Source: Sedimentibacter saalensis (GTDB lineage: Bacteria; Bacillota; Clostridia; Tissierellales; Sedimentibacteraceae). Taken from it: DNA of 64,000 bases. Positions 34,898-43,535 of the stretch are shown piece by piece. The notes under the pieces were generated by a model that worked only from the letters and a program-made list of their open reading frames with translations, did not search any database and was not told the origin of the DNA. The DNA is taken from positions 62,001-126,000 of the forward strand of contig NZ_VLKH01000001.1 of NCBI RefSeq assembly GCF_007830175.1, written 5' to 3'. The translations under genes and the position numbers were made by a program. How positions within the stretch are numbered: the first letter of the stretch is position 1; every line of letters starts with the position of its first letter.

Positions 34898-35116
34898 ATG
34901 ATAGCCATTAAGGGCAGACGCAAATGCAACAGCTGCGGAAAAAGATACAATTACATATATTCCAAGGGCTCAGATACAGAAAAAGTAATATACAAGGGCA
35001 AAGATGCAAATGCCAGCGTTGCCACAAATGTAAAAGTTCTGTCAATATACAGCTATGAAGTCACTGTAAATTGTCCGGAATGCGGAGCTGAAGAAACGTT
35101 CATTTATACAGATTAA
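34898..35116 (+). CDS. Small zinc-ribbon protein
   Basis: About 72 residues from the ATG at 34898, which has AGGATG upstream. CNSCGKRY at the start and CPECGAEE near the end form two CxxC knuckles of a zinc ribbon around a beta-rich middle. No function can be assigned. Confidence 0.6.
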   Translation: MIAIKGRRKCNSCGKRYNYIYSKGSDTEKVIYKGKDANASVATNVKVLSIYSYEVTVNCPECGAEETFIYTD

Positions 35117-35140
35117 AATAAATGAGGCTGAAACATTTCA

Positions 35141-35330
35141 TGTCATCCTGAGCTATAGCGAAGGATCTCATAATTCAAAAGATGAGATTCTGCAGTTTCG
35201 CACACAAATTTATATGTTCACTTCGCTCACATAAATTTGGTGCTCATTGCGAGTGACCTACCGCTATTTTTCATAAAAAACTGAAAAATAGGGTTAGGGC
35301 ATCTTTCGGCTAAAGCCCTCAGAATGACAC
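35141..35330. repeat. Family B repeat with a family C element inside
   Basis: The left part GTCATCCTGAGC...GATGAGATTCT (to about 35191) and the right part TTTCGGCTAAAGCCCTCAGA (from about 35304) are the two halves of a family B unit; a family C element fills the middle. Confidence 0.7.
35190..35302. repeat. Family C two-hairpin repeat, copy 2
   Basis: Hairpin 1 pairs CACAAATTTAT with ATAAATTTGGTG (35204-35243) around a GTTCACTTCGCTC loop; hairpin 2 pairs CTATTTTTCA (35265-35274) with TGAAAAATAG (35283-35292), followed by GGTTAGGGCAT as in copy 1 at 22318-22434. Confidence 0.65.
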
Positions 35331-35370
35331 GATGCAACAGCCCTTTTTTTATTGGCAGATTAAATTCATT

Positions 35371-36162
35371 TTACAGCAAGACATTATCATCATCAAATTC
35401 TTTTTTCTTTACACTGTTAAACTTCTTAAGAACATCCTGTACAGTCAGTTCCTTTCTCTCGTCTCCTTTTATGTCAACTGCAATTGTTCCAGAGTCCATC
35501 ATTATGGTCCTTGTTCCCATTGCCAGAGCAGAAGTAATGTTGTGAGTTATCATAAGGGTTGTGATGTTGTTTTCAGATACTATTTTATTTGTCAAATCAA
35601 TGACTGATTTTGCGCTTACAGGGTCAAGTGCTGCCGTATGCTCATCCAATAGAAGCAACTTTGGTTTCACAAGAGTTGCCATCACCAGTGTTACTGCCTG
35701 CCTTTGTCCGCCTGAAAGAAGACCAATCTTTGTGTTCATTCTGTCTTCCAGTCCAAGGTTCAGTGCTGCCAGGCGTTCTTTAATATAATTCTTTTCTTTT
35801 TTTGAAGGAATTCCAAGCATGTTTTTCTTGATACTCCTCATGTATGCAATTATAAGATTTTCTCCTACTGTTAAATGAGGAGCGGTTCCTCTCATGGGAT
35901 CCTGAAATATTCTTCCTATAAATTCTGCTCTTTTAAATTCTGCCATATGTGTTATGTCCTGTCCGTCAAGACTTATTGTTCCTGATTCGCACAGCAATGT
36001 TCCTGATATGGCATTGAATAACGTTGACTTTCCTGCTCCGTTTCCTCCAATTATGGTTACAAATTCACCGTCTGAAACTTCAAGGCTCAAGTTGTTCAAA
36101 GCTATGTGTTCATCAGGCGTATTTTTGTTGAATATTTTTGTTGCTTCATTAATGTTCAGCAT
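35371..36162 (-). CDS. trpZ: Tryptophan/ABC_sub_bind-type transporter ATPase (TrpZ-like)
   Basis: 263 residues. Walker A IIGGNGAGKSTLFNAI, Q-loop FQDPMRGTAPHLT, signature LLSGGQRQAVTLVMA, Walker B LLLLDEHTAALDP, and MITHNITSAL. The DEHTAALDP variant is typical of the ATPases paired with ABC_sub_bind (PF04392) binding proteins. It overlaps the permease gene by one base (ATGA type junction). Last gene of an operon led by a tryptophan T-box, which is the basis for the tryptophan assignment. Confidence 0.78.
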   Translation of the reverse strand: MLNINEATKIFNKNTPDEHIALNNLSLEVSDGEFVTIIGGNGAGKSTLFNAISGTLLCESGTISLDGQDITHMAEFKRAEFIGRIFQDPMRGTAPHLTVGENLIIAYMRSIKKNMLGIPSKKEKNYIKERLAALNLGLEDRMNTKIGLLSGGQRQAVTLVMATLVKPKLLLLDEHTAALDPVSAKSVIDLTNKIVSENNITTLMITHNITSALAMGTRTIMMDSGTIAVDIKGDERKELTVQDVLKKFNSVKKKEFDDDNVLL

Positions 36163-37052
36163 TACTTTCTCCCCTTTCTCAGCTTGTTCATTTCAATTTT
36201 TCTTTTTACATTGGGCAAAGAAAGTGCCGTTACAACCACCAATGATGATATTAACTTAAGATATGACGGAGGGAAGCTTGTTGTAAGTATCAGTGCAATA
36301 ATGAATCTGTATATCACTGAACCGATTATTACCGAAAGAAGTCCTGCAGTGATGTTTTTGTTTTTTATTATGACGCTTCCTATTATTATAGAGGCAAAAC
36401 TTATTACAACCATTCCAGAACCCATGTTGATGTCTGCAGACTGCTGCATTTGGGCAACAAGAGCTCCCGACAGGGCAACTATGGCATTTGACAATGAAAA
36501 TCCAACCATCTTAATGAAATCCGTGTCTATGGAAGATGCTCTGCACATGTCTTCATTGTCGCCGGTTGCTCTTATGGACAATCCAAGCTGCGTCCTGAAA
36601 AACCAGTTTAGCATTGCGAAAACTGTCCCAATGATTATTAATAAAGCCAGGATTTTGTACATTTTAGTGTTGAACATGTATTCAGCATATGTGAAAATAT
36701 TTGTCTTGTTCAACAATGGTATGTTGGCCTTGCCGTCCATAACCATGAGGTTTATGGAATACAGTCCTGTCATTGTAAGTATGCCTGAAAGTATTGGCTG
36801 TATACCCATCTTTGTCTGCAGTGTGGCAGTTACCATTCCTGCCAGACCTCCGCAAAGTACAGCCAGTGCAATTCCTGCAACAGGCATGCCGCTGTAAGCA
36901 AACATTGCAGATACAGCCGCACCAAGGACAAAACTTCCGTCCACAGTAAGATCAGCAACATTCAATATTCTAAATGATATATATGTTCCGAATGCAAGCA
37001 ATGAATAAACTAAACCCAGTTCAATTGCTCCTATAATAGATACTAAATTCAA
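36162..37052 (-). CDS. trpY: ABC transporter permease (TrpY-like)
   Basis: 296 residues of BPD_transp_2 (branched-chain-amino-acid-like permease) type with eight or nine hydrophobic segments. GAIELGLVYSLLAFGTYISF at the start, VADLTVDGSFVLGAAVSA and the cytoplasmic LGLSIRATGDNEDMCRASSI segment are family features. It serves the two binding proteins encoded just upstream, and the ATPase gene overlaps its end. Confidence 0.78.
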   Translation of the reverse strand: MNLVSIIGAIELGLVYSLLAFGTYISFRILNVADLTVDGSFVLGAAVSAMFAYSGMPVAGIALAVLCGGLAGMVTATLQTKMGIQPILSGILTMTGLYSINLMVMDGKANIPLLNKTNIFTYAEYMFNTKMYKILALLIIIGTVFAMLNWFFRTQLGLSIRATGDNEDMCRASSIDTDFIKMVGFSLSNAIVALSGALVAQMQQSADINMGSGMVVISFASIIIGSVIIKNKNITAGLLSVIIGSVIYRFIIALILTTSFPPSYLKLISSLVVVTALSLPNVKRKIEMNKLRKGRK

Positions 37053-37070
37053 CTTCTTCCTCCGATGTAA

Positions 37071-38072
37071 TTATTCTACTGTCTCAAAATTCTCAAACAT
37101 TTTGTCTGTAATTTCTGCACCGAGACTTTTAGCCGTTGTGATATTCATTATTTTTTTGTATTCCTTAAGTGTCTCAACAGGAATTTCTGAAATTTCCTGA
37201 CCGTCGATTATTCTCTTAACCATGTCTGCCACTTGTTTTCCAAGAACTGTGTAATCAACTCCCACTGTTGCATATCCGCCGTCTGCAACCATTGAATCAG
37301 CCCCTGTGTAAACAGGTATTCCTGCATTTATGGCTTCTGCAGACAGTACAGGCATTGCTGAAGCAACGGTGTTGTCTGTAGGAGTGAATATTGCATCAAC
37401 CTTTCCTGCAAGAGATTGGGCAGCTTGCTGAAGTTCGCTTGAATTTGTTATGGTTGTTTCCACATATTCAATTCCTTTCTCCTCAAGGTAGCTCTTTGCC
37501 TGCTCTATGGCTGCTGCTGAATTCACTTCACCTGAGTTGTATATGAATCCGAATGTCTTTATTTCAGGAGTCAGTTCAAATGCAAGGTCAAATATTTGCT
37601 TTATATCAATGGCGTCGCTGACTCCGGTAATGTTTCTTTCAGGCTTATTTAAATCTTTTACCAATCCAGCTTCAACAGGATAGCTTACAGCTGCAAACAC
37701 TATGGGAATATCGCTTGTTGCCGCAGCGGCACTTTGAGCTGTTGATGTTGCTATAGGAACTATTACATCCATTTTTTCTCCAACGAACTGAGAAATTATT
37801 GTGTTTATGTTTGACGGATCTCCCTGGGCATCCTTGTATGTTATTTCTACCTTATCTTTCAGTCCCTGCTCTTCAAGCCCCAGTATGATAGATTCTCTTA
37901 TTTGGTTTAAAGAAGGGTGTTCAACAGGCTGAATTATGCCAATTTTTATTTTTTCATTTGATGTTTCACTTGGTGCCTGGACTGTTTCGCCTTTTGCTGC
38001 GCAGCCTGTCAATACTGTTGTCAATATAAGTGCTGCTAATGTTATTGCTGATATGATTTTTTTCATTTTCAT
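37071..38072 (-). CDS. trpX: ABC transporter substrate-binding lipoprotein (TrpX-like) 2
   Basis: About 333 residues. Lipoprotein signal peptide with lipobox VLTGCA. The ABC_sub_bind (PF04392) core is clear: KIGIIQPVEHPSLNQIRESI, YKDAQGDPSNINTIISQFVG and DAIFTPTDNTVASAM. It is strongly similar over its full length to the neighbouring gene product, a tandem duplication. GGAGG before ATGAAAATG places the start at 38072 rather than 38084. Confidence 0.8.
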   Translation of the reverse strand: MKMKKIISAITLAALILTTVLTGCAAKGETVQAPSETSNEKIKIGIIQPVEHPSLNQIRESIILGLEEQGLKDKVEITYKDAQGDPSNINTIISQFVGEKMDVIVPIATSTAQSAAAATSDIPIVFAAVSYPVEAGLVKDLNKPERNITGVSDAIDIKQIFDLAFELTPEIKTFGFIYNSGEVNSAAAIEQAKSYLEEKGIEYVETTITNSSELQQAAQSLAGKVDAIFTPTDNTVASAMPVLSAEAINAGIPVYTGADSMVADGGYATVGVDYTVLGKQVADMVKRIIDGQEISEIPVETLKEYKKIMNITTAKSLGAEITDKMFENFETVE

Positions 38073-38094
38073 TTTGTCCTCCATTTTGTCTTTA

Positions 38095-39117
38095 TTATTC
38101 TATAATTTTAAAATCTTTTATTGTTTCCTGATCAAGTTCCAAGCCAAGGGCTTTTGCTGTTGTCATGTTGATTATGTTTGAATACTGGTTTATTACTTCA
38201 ACATGATTGTCAGCTATTGACTGACCTTCCAGAATTCTAACAGCCATGTCTCCCACTTGTCTTCCAAGAACTTTGTAATCTATGCCAACTGTTGCAAAAC
38301 CTCCGTCAATGACCATTGAATCTGCACCGGTGTAAACAGGAATTCCTGCCTTTATTGCTTCTGCTGAAAGTACCGGCATTGCTGAAGCTATGGTGTTGTC
38401 ATTAGGTACAAATATTGCATCAACCTTTCCCATCAGCGACTGTGCTGCCTGAAGAAGATCACTTGAATTTGTTATAGTTGCTTCGACATATTTAAGTCCG
38501 TTTTCGTCGCAGTATGCTTTAGCTCTTTCGGTGCTGGCAACTGCATTTACTTCGCTGGTGTTGTAAATGAAGCCGTATGTCTTGACTTTTGGAGTCAGTT
38601 TCTGAGACAGTTTGAATATGTCTTCTATGGCAATTGCATTTGAAACGCCTGTGATGTTTTTATCTGTAACATTCATGTCTTCCACAAGACCGGCCTTGAC
38701 CGGATAGCTCACTGCTGCAAACACTATTGGGATGTTTTTTGTTGCTGCTGCCGCTGACTGAGCTGCTCCTGTAGCTATGGGAATTATCATGTCCACTTCA
38801 TCCCCAACAAACTGGGATATTATTGTGTTAACATTAGCCGGGTCCCCCTGGGCATCCTTGTATATTATTTCAATGTTTTCTCCGATGTCTGATTCTTCAA
38901 GGCCTTTGATTGCATATTCTCTTATTTCATCAAGGGATGGATGATTTACTGCCTGAACAATTCCAACTCTTAATTTTTCTGTTTTAGCAGTTTCTGTTAC
39001 CGCTGCTTGGTTATTTGTTTCTGTCTTTGTTTCTGCACTTTCTGCTTTTGTGCTGCAGCCTGTAAATAAAGTTGTTATCATTGCTGCTGAGATTAATAAT
39101 GCCATTAATTTTTTCAT
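38095..39117 (-). CDS. trpX: ABC transporter substrate-binding lipoprotein (TrpX-like) 1
   Basis: 340 residues, lipobox LFTGCS, then a low-complexity linker rich in Glu, Thr and Ala and the PF04392 core (RVGIVQAVNHPSLDEI, YKDAQGDPANVNTIISQFVG, DAIFVPNDNTIASAM). It is the first gene behind the tryptophan T-box, consistent with TrpX of Firmicute trpXYZ transporters. The second copy follows 10 bases later; the substrate pockets may differ. Confidence 0.82.
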   Translation of the reverse strand: MKKLMALLISAAMITTLFTGCSTKAESAETKTETNNQAAVTETAKTEKLRVGIVQAVNHPSLDEIREYAIKGLEESDIGENIEIIYKDAQGDPANVNTIISQFVGDEVDMIIPIATGAAQSAAAATKNIPIVFAAVSYPVKAGLVEDMNVTDKNITGVSNAIAIEDIFKLSQKLTPKVKTYGFIYNTSEVNAVASTERAKAYCDENGLKYVEATITNSSDLLQAAQSLMGKVDAIFVPNDNTIASAMPVLSAEAIKAGIPVYTGADSMVIDGGFATVGIDYKVLGRQVGDMAVRILEGQSIADNHVEVINQYSNIINMTTAKALGLELDQETIKDFKIIE

Positions 39118-39152
39118 ATTTTTCTCCTGGAATTTTATTTACAAAAACAAAA

Positions 39153-39410
39153 AACCTGTCCTATGAAAAGGACAGGTTATTCCTGCGGTACCACCTTAAT
39201 TGACTGAAAATTCAATCCAACTTAACAAAAATGCCATCACATTTTCTGCTTTGTAACGTAAGCTCACGTTTCAGATACTTGAGTACTACCTCTTTCACCT
39301 CACCCTCAGCGATCCACTTGCCATACTGCGTTCTGCCGGGTTCTCATCATCCCCTGCTCTCTGTGAGTGCACATATGGTTTAATCTTCGCTTCAACGGTT
39401 TTGTTTTTGT
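39153..39410 (-). promoter_or_regulatory. Tryptophan T-box leader of the trpX-like operon
   Basis: Read leftward: GAAGCGAAGATTAAACC at the start of stem I; a specifier region GCAAGTGGATCGCTGAGGG, where TGG (Trp) occupies the specifier position; the T-box sequence AAGGTGGTACCGCAGG at 39182-39197; and a terminator AACCTGTCCT/AGGACAGGTT (39153-39178) followed by TTTTTTG. It should turn on transport when tRNA-Trp is uncharged. Confidence 0.9.
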
Positions 39411-39420
39411 ATTTTTTAGA

Positions 39421-39449
39421 AGTTTATCACGACTTCAAATTCTTGTCAA
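39421..39449 (-). promoter_or_regulatory. Promoter of the tryptophan T-box operon
   Basis: Leftward TTGACA (39444-39449), 17-base spacer and TAAACT (39421-39426). Confidence 0.7.
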
Positions 39450-39456
39450 CAGTATT

Positions 39457-40671
39457 TTATAATTTTTTATTATTCACATAGCCAAGAAGTACATCCTTTT
39501 TGTTTTCAAGTTCATCATCCATAACTTTTTCAATCATTTCATCTAATAGTTTCCCAACTCCCGGACCCTTTGGAATTCCAGCGGCTATGAGGTCAGTTCC
39601 TTTAACTTCGAGCGTGTTCAGGCTGTAGCACTGATTTTGACGAACAATTGTGTCCATTAGTTCTTCTGCTTTTCTTAGGTATTTTTTTTCAGCCTCAGGA
39701 TATTTTAAACTTGCGTCCTTCAAATGGATGAGCAGTTTCATATTGTCATATCCCATTTTATTGAGCCATCTTTTTATGGCTGGAATTTCCGGAACAATTT
39801 CTCCATCCATGTTTAATGTCAGCAGCTTTACCTTTTTTATTGTGTCATTGTCGCTTTTCATTCGCCTTAAAATTAGTTCTGCATCCATTCCATAGAACAG
39901 CAATGATAATTTTATTATTATGTTGTCCACAAGGGAAGCTGAATTTAATCTTTCTGTCCACAATTCATCCCTTAATTCAGAAATTTCAGGAATGAACACT
40001 TCAACCACATCCTTGTATTCAGACAGTATTTCACTGCATTTTATTCCATTTAACAATTTCATAAACTCGTTGTTTATTCTTTCAAATGATATGTTTTGGA
40101 GAAGATTTTTGTTTTTATGTATGCTTTTTCTTGTGTCTTCCTCAACATTAAAACCAAGAACCGCTGCAAAGCGCATGGCTCTTAAAATTCTGAGCCCGTC
40201 CTCCTGAAATCTTTCATCCGGAACACCCACACATTTTACAATCTTGTTTTTTATGTCCTCTATTCCTCCAAACAAGTCTACAATGCCTTCCTTGTTGTAG
40301 GCAAGAGAATTCATTGTAAAGTCCCTTCTCTTTAAATCCATTGATACCTTGTCTGTGAATGTAACCTCATCTGGCCTTCTGTTGTCGCTGTACTTTCCGT
40401 CAATGCGGTATGTTGTAATCTCAAGGTGCATTTTATTTATTATAACTGTTACGGTGCCGTGCTTGAGACCTGTGTTTATGGTTCTGTAATTTTTAAAACA
40501 ACTGCTTATTTCTTCAGGCAAAGCCGAAGTTGTTATGTCCCAGTCGGAAGGAACGCTTCCCAATATAGCATCCCTTACGCAGCCACCCACCACATATGCT
40601 TCATGGCCGCAGGATTTTAGAATATTAAGAGCCTTTTCGGCTTCTTCTGGCATTTTAATTTCAATATCCAT
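39457..40671 (-). CDS. cca: CCA-adding enzyme / tRNA nucleotidyltransferase
   Basis: 404 residues. The class II nucleotidyltransferase head is clear: AYVVGGCVRDAILGSVPSDWDITTS with the DxD-type metal site, TYRIDGKYSDNRRPDEVTF, and RRDFTMNSLAYN, followed by EDGLRILRAMRFAA in the neck. It adds or repairs the 3' CCA of tRNA. The length is near that of Bacillus-type enzymes. GGAGG precedes the ATG. It is monocistronic; the stop lies just upstream of the T-box promoter. Confidence 0.9.
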   Translation of the reverse strand: MDIEIKMPEEAEKALNILKSCGHEAYVVGGCVRDAILGSVPSDWDITTSALPEEISSCFKNYRTINTGLKHGTVTVIINKMHLEITTYRIDGKYSDNRRPDEVTFTDKVSMDLKRRDFTMNSLAYNKEGIVDLFGGIEDIKNKIVKCVGVPDERFQEDGLRILRAMRFAAVLGFNVEEDTRKSIHKNKNLLQNISFERINNEFMKLLNGIKCSEILSEYKDVVEVFIPEISELRDELWTERLNSASLVDNIIIKLSLLFYGMDAELILRRMKSDNDTIKKVKLLTLNMDGEIVPEIPAIKRWLNKMGYDNMKLLIHLKDASLKYPEAEKKYLRKAEELMDTIVRQNQCYSLNTLEVKGTDLIAAGIPKGPGVGKLLDEMIEKVMDDELENKKDVLLGYVNNKKL

Positions 40672-40816
40672 GGTTCCTCCCTTTGCTTTTTACTATATTA
40701 TAACCAAAAATAAGATTAAAGCAAACAAAAATAACGCATACGCGTTCTTAGGTTATGACAAAGTTATTTAATTAATTAATATTTGTAATTGTCGATGAAC
40801 TTGAAATCATATTTTG

Positions 40817-40877
40817 TAGGGGAGGACCTCGTGTCCTCCCGCAACCCCGGGCGGACACAAGATCCGCCCCTACGTTT
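40817..40877. repeat. Two facing family A hairpins
   Basis: GTAGGGGAGGACCTCGTGTC-CTCCCGC and GGGCGGACACAAGATCCGCC-CCTACG are back to back, so the pair forms a larger inverted repeat with GTAGGGG/CCCCTAC at its tips. Confidence 0.75.
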
Positions 40878-40928
40878 TGTATAAATTAGGTTGTCAATAA
40901 TCTGAAGAACCCATTAGCGTTCATGCTA

Positions 40929-42305
40929 TTATTTTGCTGAATTGCAGCTTTCACACGTACCATGGGACTCTTCCCACAATTCATCAGCAACTCTTTCCCA
41001 ATTATGGGCTGCCGTCTTGCATTTTGAGCTTAAATCCCTGACATTTTCTGGATTTTGCAGGTCAGTTGACTTTGCCCCCGATTTTTCTACCATGTCTGTG
41101 AGCCTTCCCGGATTGTCCAGCAATGGGCAGGGCCTCAGGTGATTTCTATTGAATGGCTGGTTTTTCTTGTACTGCATAAACAAAGGATTTTTGTATGCCT
41201 GAAGCAATGTGCTTTCATGAATGTTTGTGTCAGAGTAGTGAATGAATGCACATGGCTCCACATCTCCGTTTGCGTTGATGTGCAGGTAGCATCTTCCTCC
41301 GGCTATGCACCCGTTAATATATTCTCCGTCATTCCAGAAATCAAGAGTGAACAACGGCTTTGTCTTTCTGAACTCTCTTATCTGGTGGTACATGAACTCA
41401 CGCTGAGAAGCGGTTGCAAGAAGTTCAGTGACAGCGTCCTTCCCTACAGGCATGTAAGTGAAGAACCATGCAAACTTAGCTCCTTTTTCTATCATGTCGT
41501 CAAAATACTCTTCGCTGCCTATGACATCTGTATTTTTGCTTGTATAGCAGCATGAAATTCCAAATGGAAGCTTATTTTCCTTTAAAATTTCCATTGCTTT
41601 TGTAATTGCCTTATAAGTTCCTTTGCCGCGCCTGAAGTCTGTTTCTTCTTCAAAACCTTCAACACTTATTGCTGGAATGAAGTTTTTTACCCTGAGCATT
41701 TCATCGGCAAACTCCTGGTCAATCAATGTGGAATTTGTAAATGCCAGGAATGTGCAGTCGCTGTGTTTTTCGCATAGACTTATGATGTCTTTCTTTCTCA
41801 CCAGCGGCTCTCCGCCTGAATAAATATACATGTACGTTCCTAATTTTTTTCCCTGCTTTATTATGCTGTCAAGTGTTTCAAAATCCATGTTCAGTTTGTC
41901 ACCGTATTCAGCAGCCCAGCATCCTGTGCAGTGAAGATTACAGGATGACGTAGGATCCATTAGTATTGCCCATGGAATATTGCAGTTATTTTCTTCTCTT
42001 GATTTTTTCTGACGTCTTCCTCCGATTATGGTTGCATTGATTATGAAATTTTCAAATAATGTCTTCCTCACTTCCGAATCAATGTCTGTATACAAACTCT
42101 TAACCAAACCATACCAGTTGCTGTGTGTATCTTCGAGCACTGTTTTTACGGAAGAAATCTGCCTTTCTGCTGTTTTTTCCTTATCAAATTTCTCCACCCA
42201 GTCCAGAACTTTAGGAATATTGTTGTCAGGATCTTCATCCAGATAATCAAGAACTTTTTTCATCCCATAAATTTTGAGATTTTCAACCATGCTCATTTCA
42301 CTCAT
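40929..42305 (-). CDS. Radical SAM protein with SPASM-like C-terminus
   Basis: 458 residues. An N-terminal helical region (1-115) is followed by NIPWAILMDPTSSCNLHCTGCWA, the CxxxCxxC motif that binds the SAM-cleaving [4Fe-4S] cluster, and YIYSGGEPLVRKKDI, the GGEP motif. Additional cysteines (GCIAGGRCYLHINANGDVEPC and HLRPCPLLDNPG) resemble a SPASM/twitch auxiliary-cluster region. The substrate is unknown. Divergent from its degenerate paralogue at 42495; the two share a promoter region with an inverted repeat. Confidence 0.85.
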   Translation of the reverse strand: MSEMSMVENLKIYGMKKVLDYLDEDPDNNIPKVLDWVEKFDKEKTAERQISSVKTVLEDTHSNWYGLVKSLYTDIDSEVRKTLFENFIINATIIGGRRQKKSREENNCNIPWAILMDPTSSCNLHCTGCWAAEYGDKLNMDFETLDSIIKQGKKLGTYMYIYSGGEPLVRKKDIISLCEKHSDCTFLAFTNSTLIDQEFADEMLRVKNFIPAISVEGFEEETDFRRGKGTYKAITKAMEILKENKLPFGISCCYTSKNTDVIGSEEYFDDMIEKGAKFAWFFTYMPVGKDAVTELLATASQREFMYHQIREFRKTKPLFTLDFWNDGEYINGCIAGGRCYLHINANGDVEPCAFIHYSDTNIHESTLLQAYKNPLFMQYKKNQPFNRNHLRPCPLLDNPGRLTDMVEKSGAKSTDLQNPENVRDLSSKCKTAAHNWERVADELWEESHGTCESCNSAK

Positions 42306-42377
42306 ATATATGCCCCCTAATTTATTATATTAATATTATATTATCGTCTTTAAAAACTATCATTAGACAAAACAATC

Positions 42378-42400
42378 ATGTGTCTTAAAATACGACACAT
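42378..42400. promoter_or_regulatory. Inverted repeat in the divergent promoter region (operator candidate)
   Basis: ATGTGTC and GACACAT flank nine bases; weaker TAGACAA/TTGTCTTA arms lie outside them. Position between the divergent radical-SAM genes, with a TetR gene downstream, suggests an operator. Confidence 0.5.
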
Positions 42401-42494
42401 CTATAAAATTGTCTTATTTTTTGACATTTTTAAAATTTGTCTATATTGCACAAATTAAAAAGGATATATGATTAAAATAAAAAGGTAAAAAGAT

Positions 42495-43535
42495 ATGGAT
42501 AATTACGAACTGACTTACGCTGTAATCAAGACTGCTGTTGAAAACGGCATAAGATACATACAGGACAATCCAAAACGTGGAGTAAGAAATTTGCTGGATC
42601 TTGGTGAATACTTTGCAAGGGGCAGATTTCAGAAGGATTTCTTCGAACTTGCCCACGGCATATTAAAAAACGAAGACAGTTATTATTATGACATCATAGA
42701 AAGTCTGATTAAAAACACAAAACATAAATCAATTGTCGATTTCGGAATTAACATCGGCTTCAACAGCATGACATACGGTGCAAACATAATCAGAGAAAAT
42801 GAAAAAAAATTCGGATACAACATTCCATGGGTTATAGTGTTCGACTTTGAAAAAAGTAATGATGATCACATTTCAGTACATGAAGCAGACAGATTGATTC
42901 AAGAGGGAAAAAAAACAGGAATTTACAGCTACATGATTATGTTAGGAAAAAACATCGAAATGTTTGATGAAATGTATGCTGCAATTGAAAAGAACCGTGA
43001 CTGTGCAATTGTGATTTTTATAGACCCCTGTATAATTGACGAAGAAACAGCAAAAAAATTAAGCAATCTTTCAAATATTTGCATAAACGTGATTATTGAA
43101 GATGACTGCACTCTTGCTGTTGAAAAAACAAACATACTTAAAAAATACAAGTGCTTTTACGGTGGATATATGTATTACAATGACAACAACGCTTCTGACA
43201 TAATGAACGGTGTTGTTTCAAATAAACTGCTGTCTGCAAGCATGAACTTTGCCGTACTTGTCAAAGATCAGGAATGCAGCGATGAAACTTCTATAAAAGT
43301 TTATGAATACATCTACAATTCAAGAACCAGGACGAACCATCCTGTATGCCTAATGGATTTTTACGGTGACATTGCCAGAATAGACAGCATTATATCCGAA
43401 GAATCATTTTTCCTGAGCATAGATTCAAGTGGTCAGGCGACTGCTTCATCACTTTACGGTGCAAAGTCTTACTTAAACATCACTGAATCATCTCTTGCAG
43501 ATGTACTTAAAAACATACAGATTATCAATCATTGA
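42495..43535 (+). CDS. Radical SAM-like pseudoenzyme without cluster cysteines
   Basis: 346 residues. It aligns with the radical SAM protein at 40929-42305: a helical N-terminus, then GYNIPWVIVFDFEKSNDDHI where the paralogue has CNIPWAILMDPTSSCNLHCT, then LIQEGKKTGIYSYMIMLGK for IIKQGKKLGTYMYIYSGGE, and CAIVIFIDPCIIDEETAKKL for CTFLAFTNSTLIDQEFADEM. The three cluster cysteines and the GGEP motif are gone, while the frame is intact. A non-catalytic partner or regulator of the paralogue is plausible. It converges on the TetR gene, overlapping it by 11 bases. Confidence 0.7.
   Translation: MDNYELTYAVIKTAVENGIRYIQDNPKRGVRNLLDLGEYFARGRFQKDFFELAHGILKNEDSYYYDIIESLIKNTKHKSIVDFGINIGFNSMTYGANIIRENEKKFGYNIPWVIVFDFEKSNDDHISVHEADRLIQEGKKTGIYSYMIMLGKNIEMFDEMYAAIEKNRDCAIVIFIDPCIIDEETAKKLSNLSNICINVIIEDDCTLAVEKTNILKKYKCFYGGYMYYNDNNASDIMNGVVSNKLLSASMNFAVLVKDQECSDETSIKVYEYIYNSRTRTNHPVCLMDFYGDIARIDSIISEESFFLSIDSSGQATASSLYGAKSYLNITESSLADVLKNIQIINH

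Noticed and set aside
36106..36897. 263-codon plus-strand frame opposite trpY/trpZ
   Set aside because: Shadow of the minus-strand transporter genes; composition and lack of motifs argue against coding.
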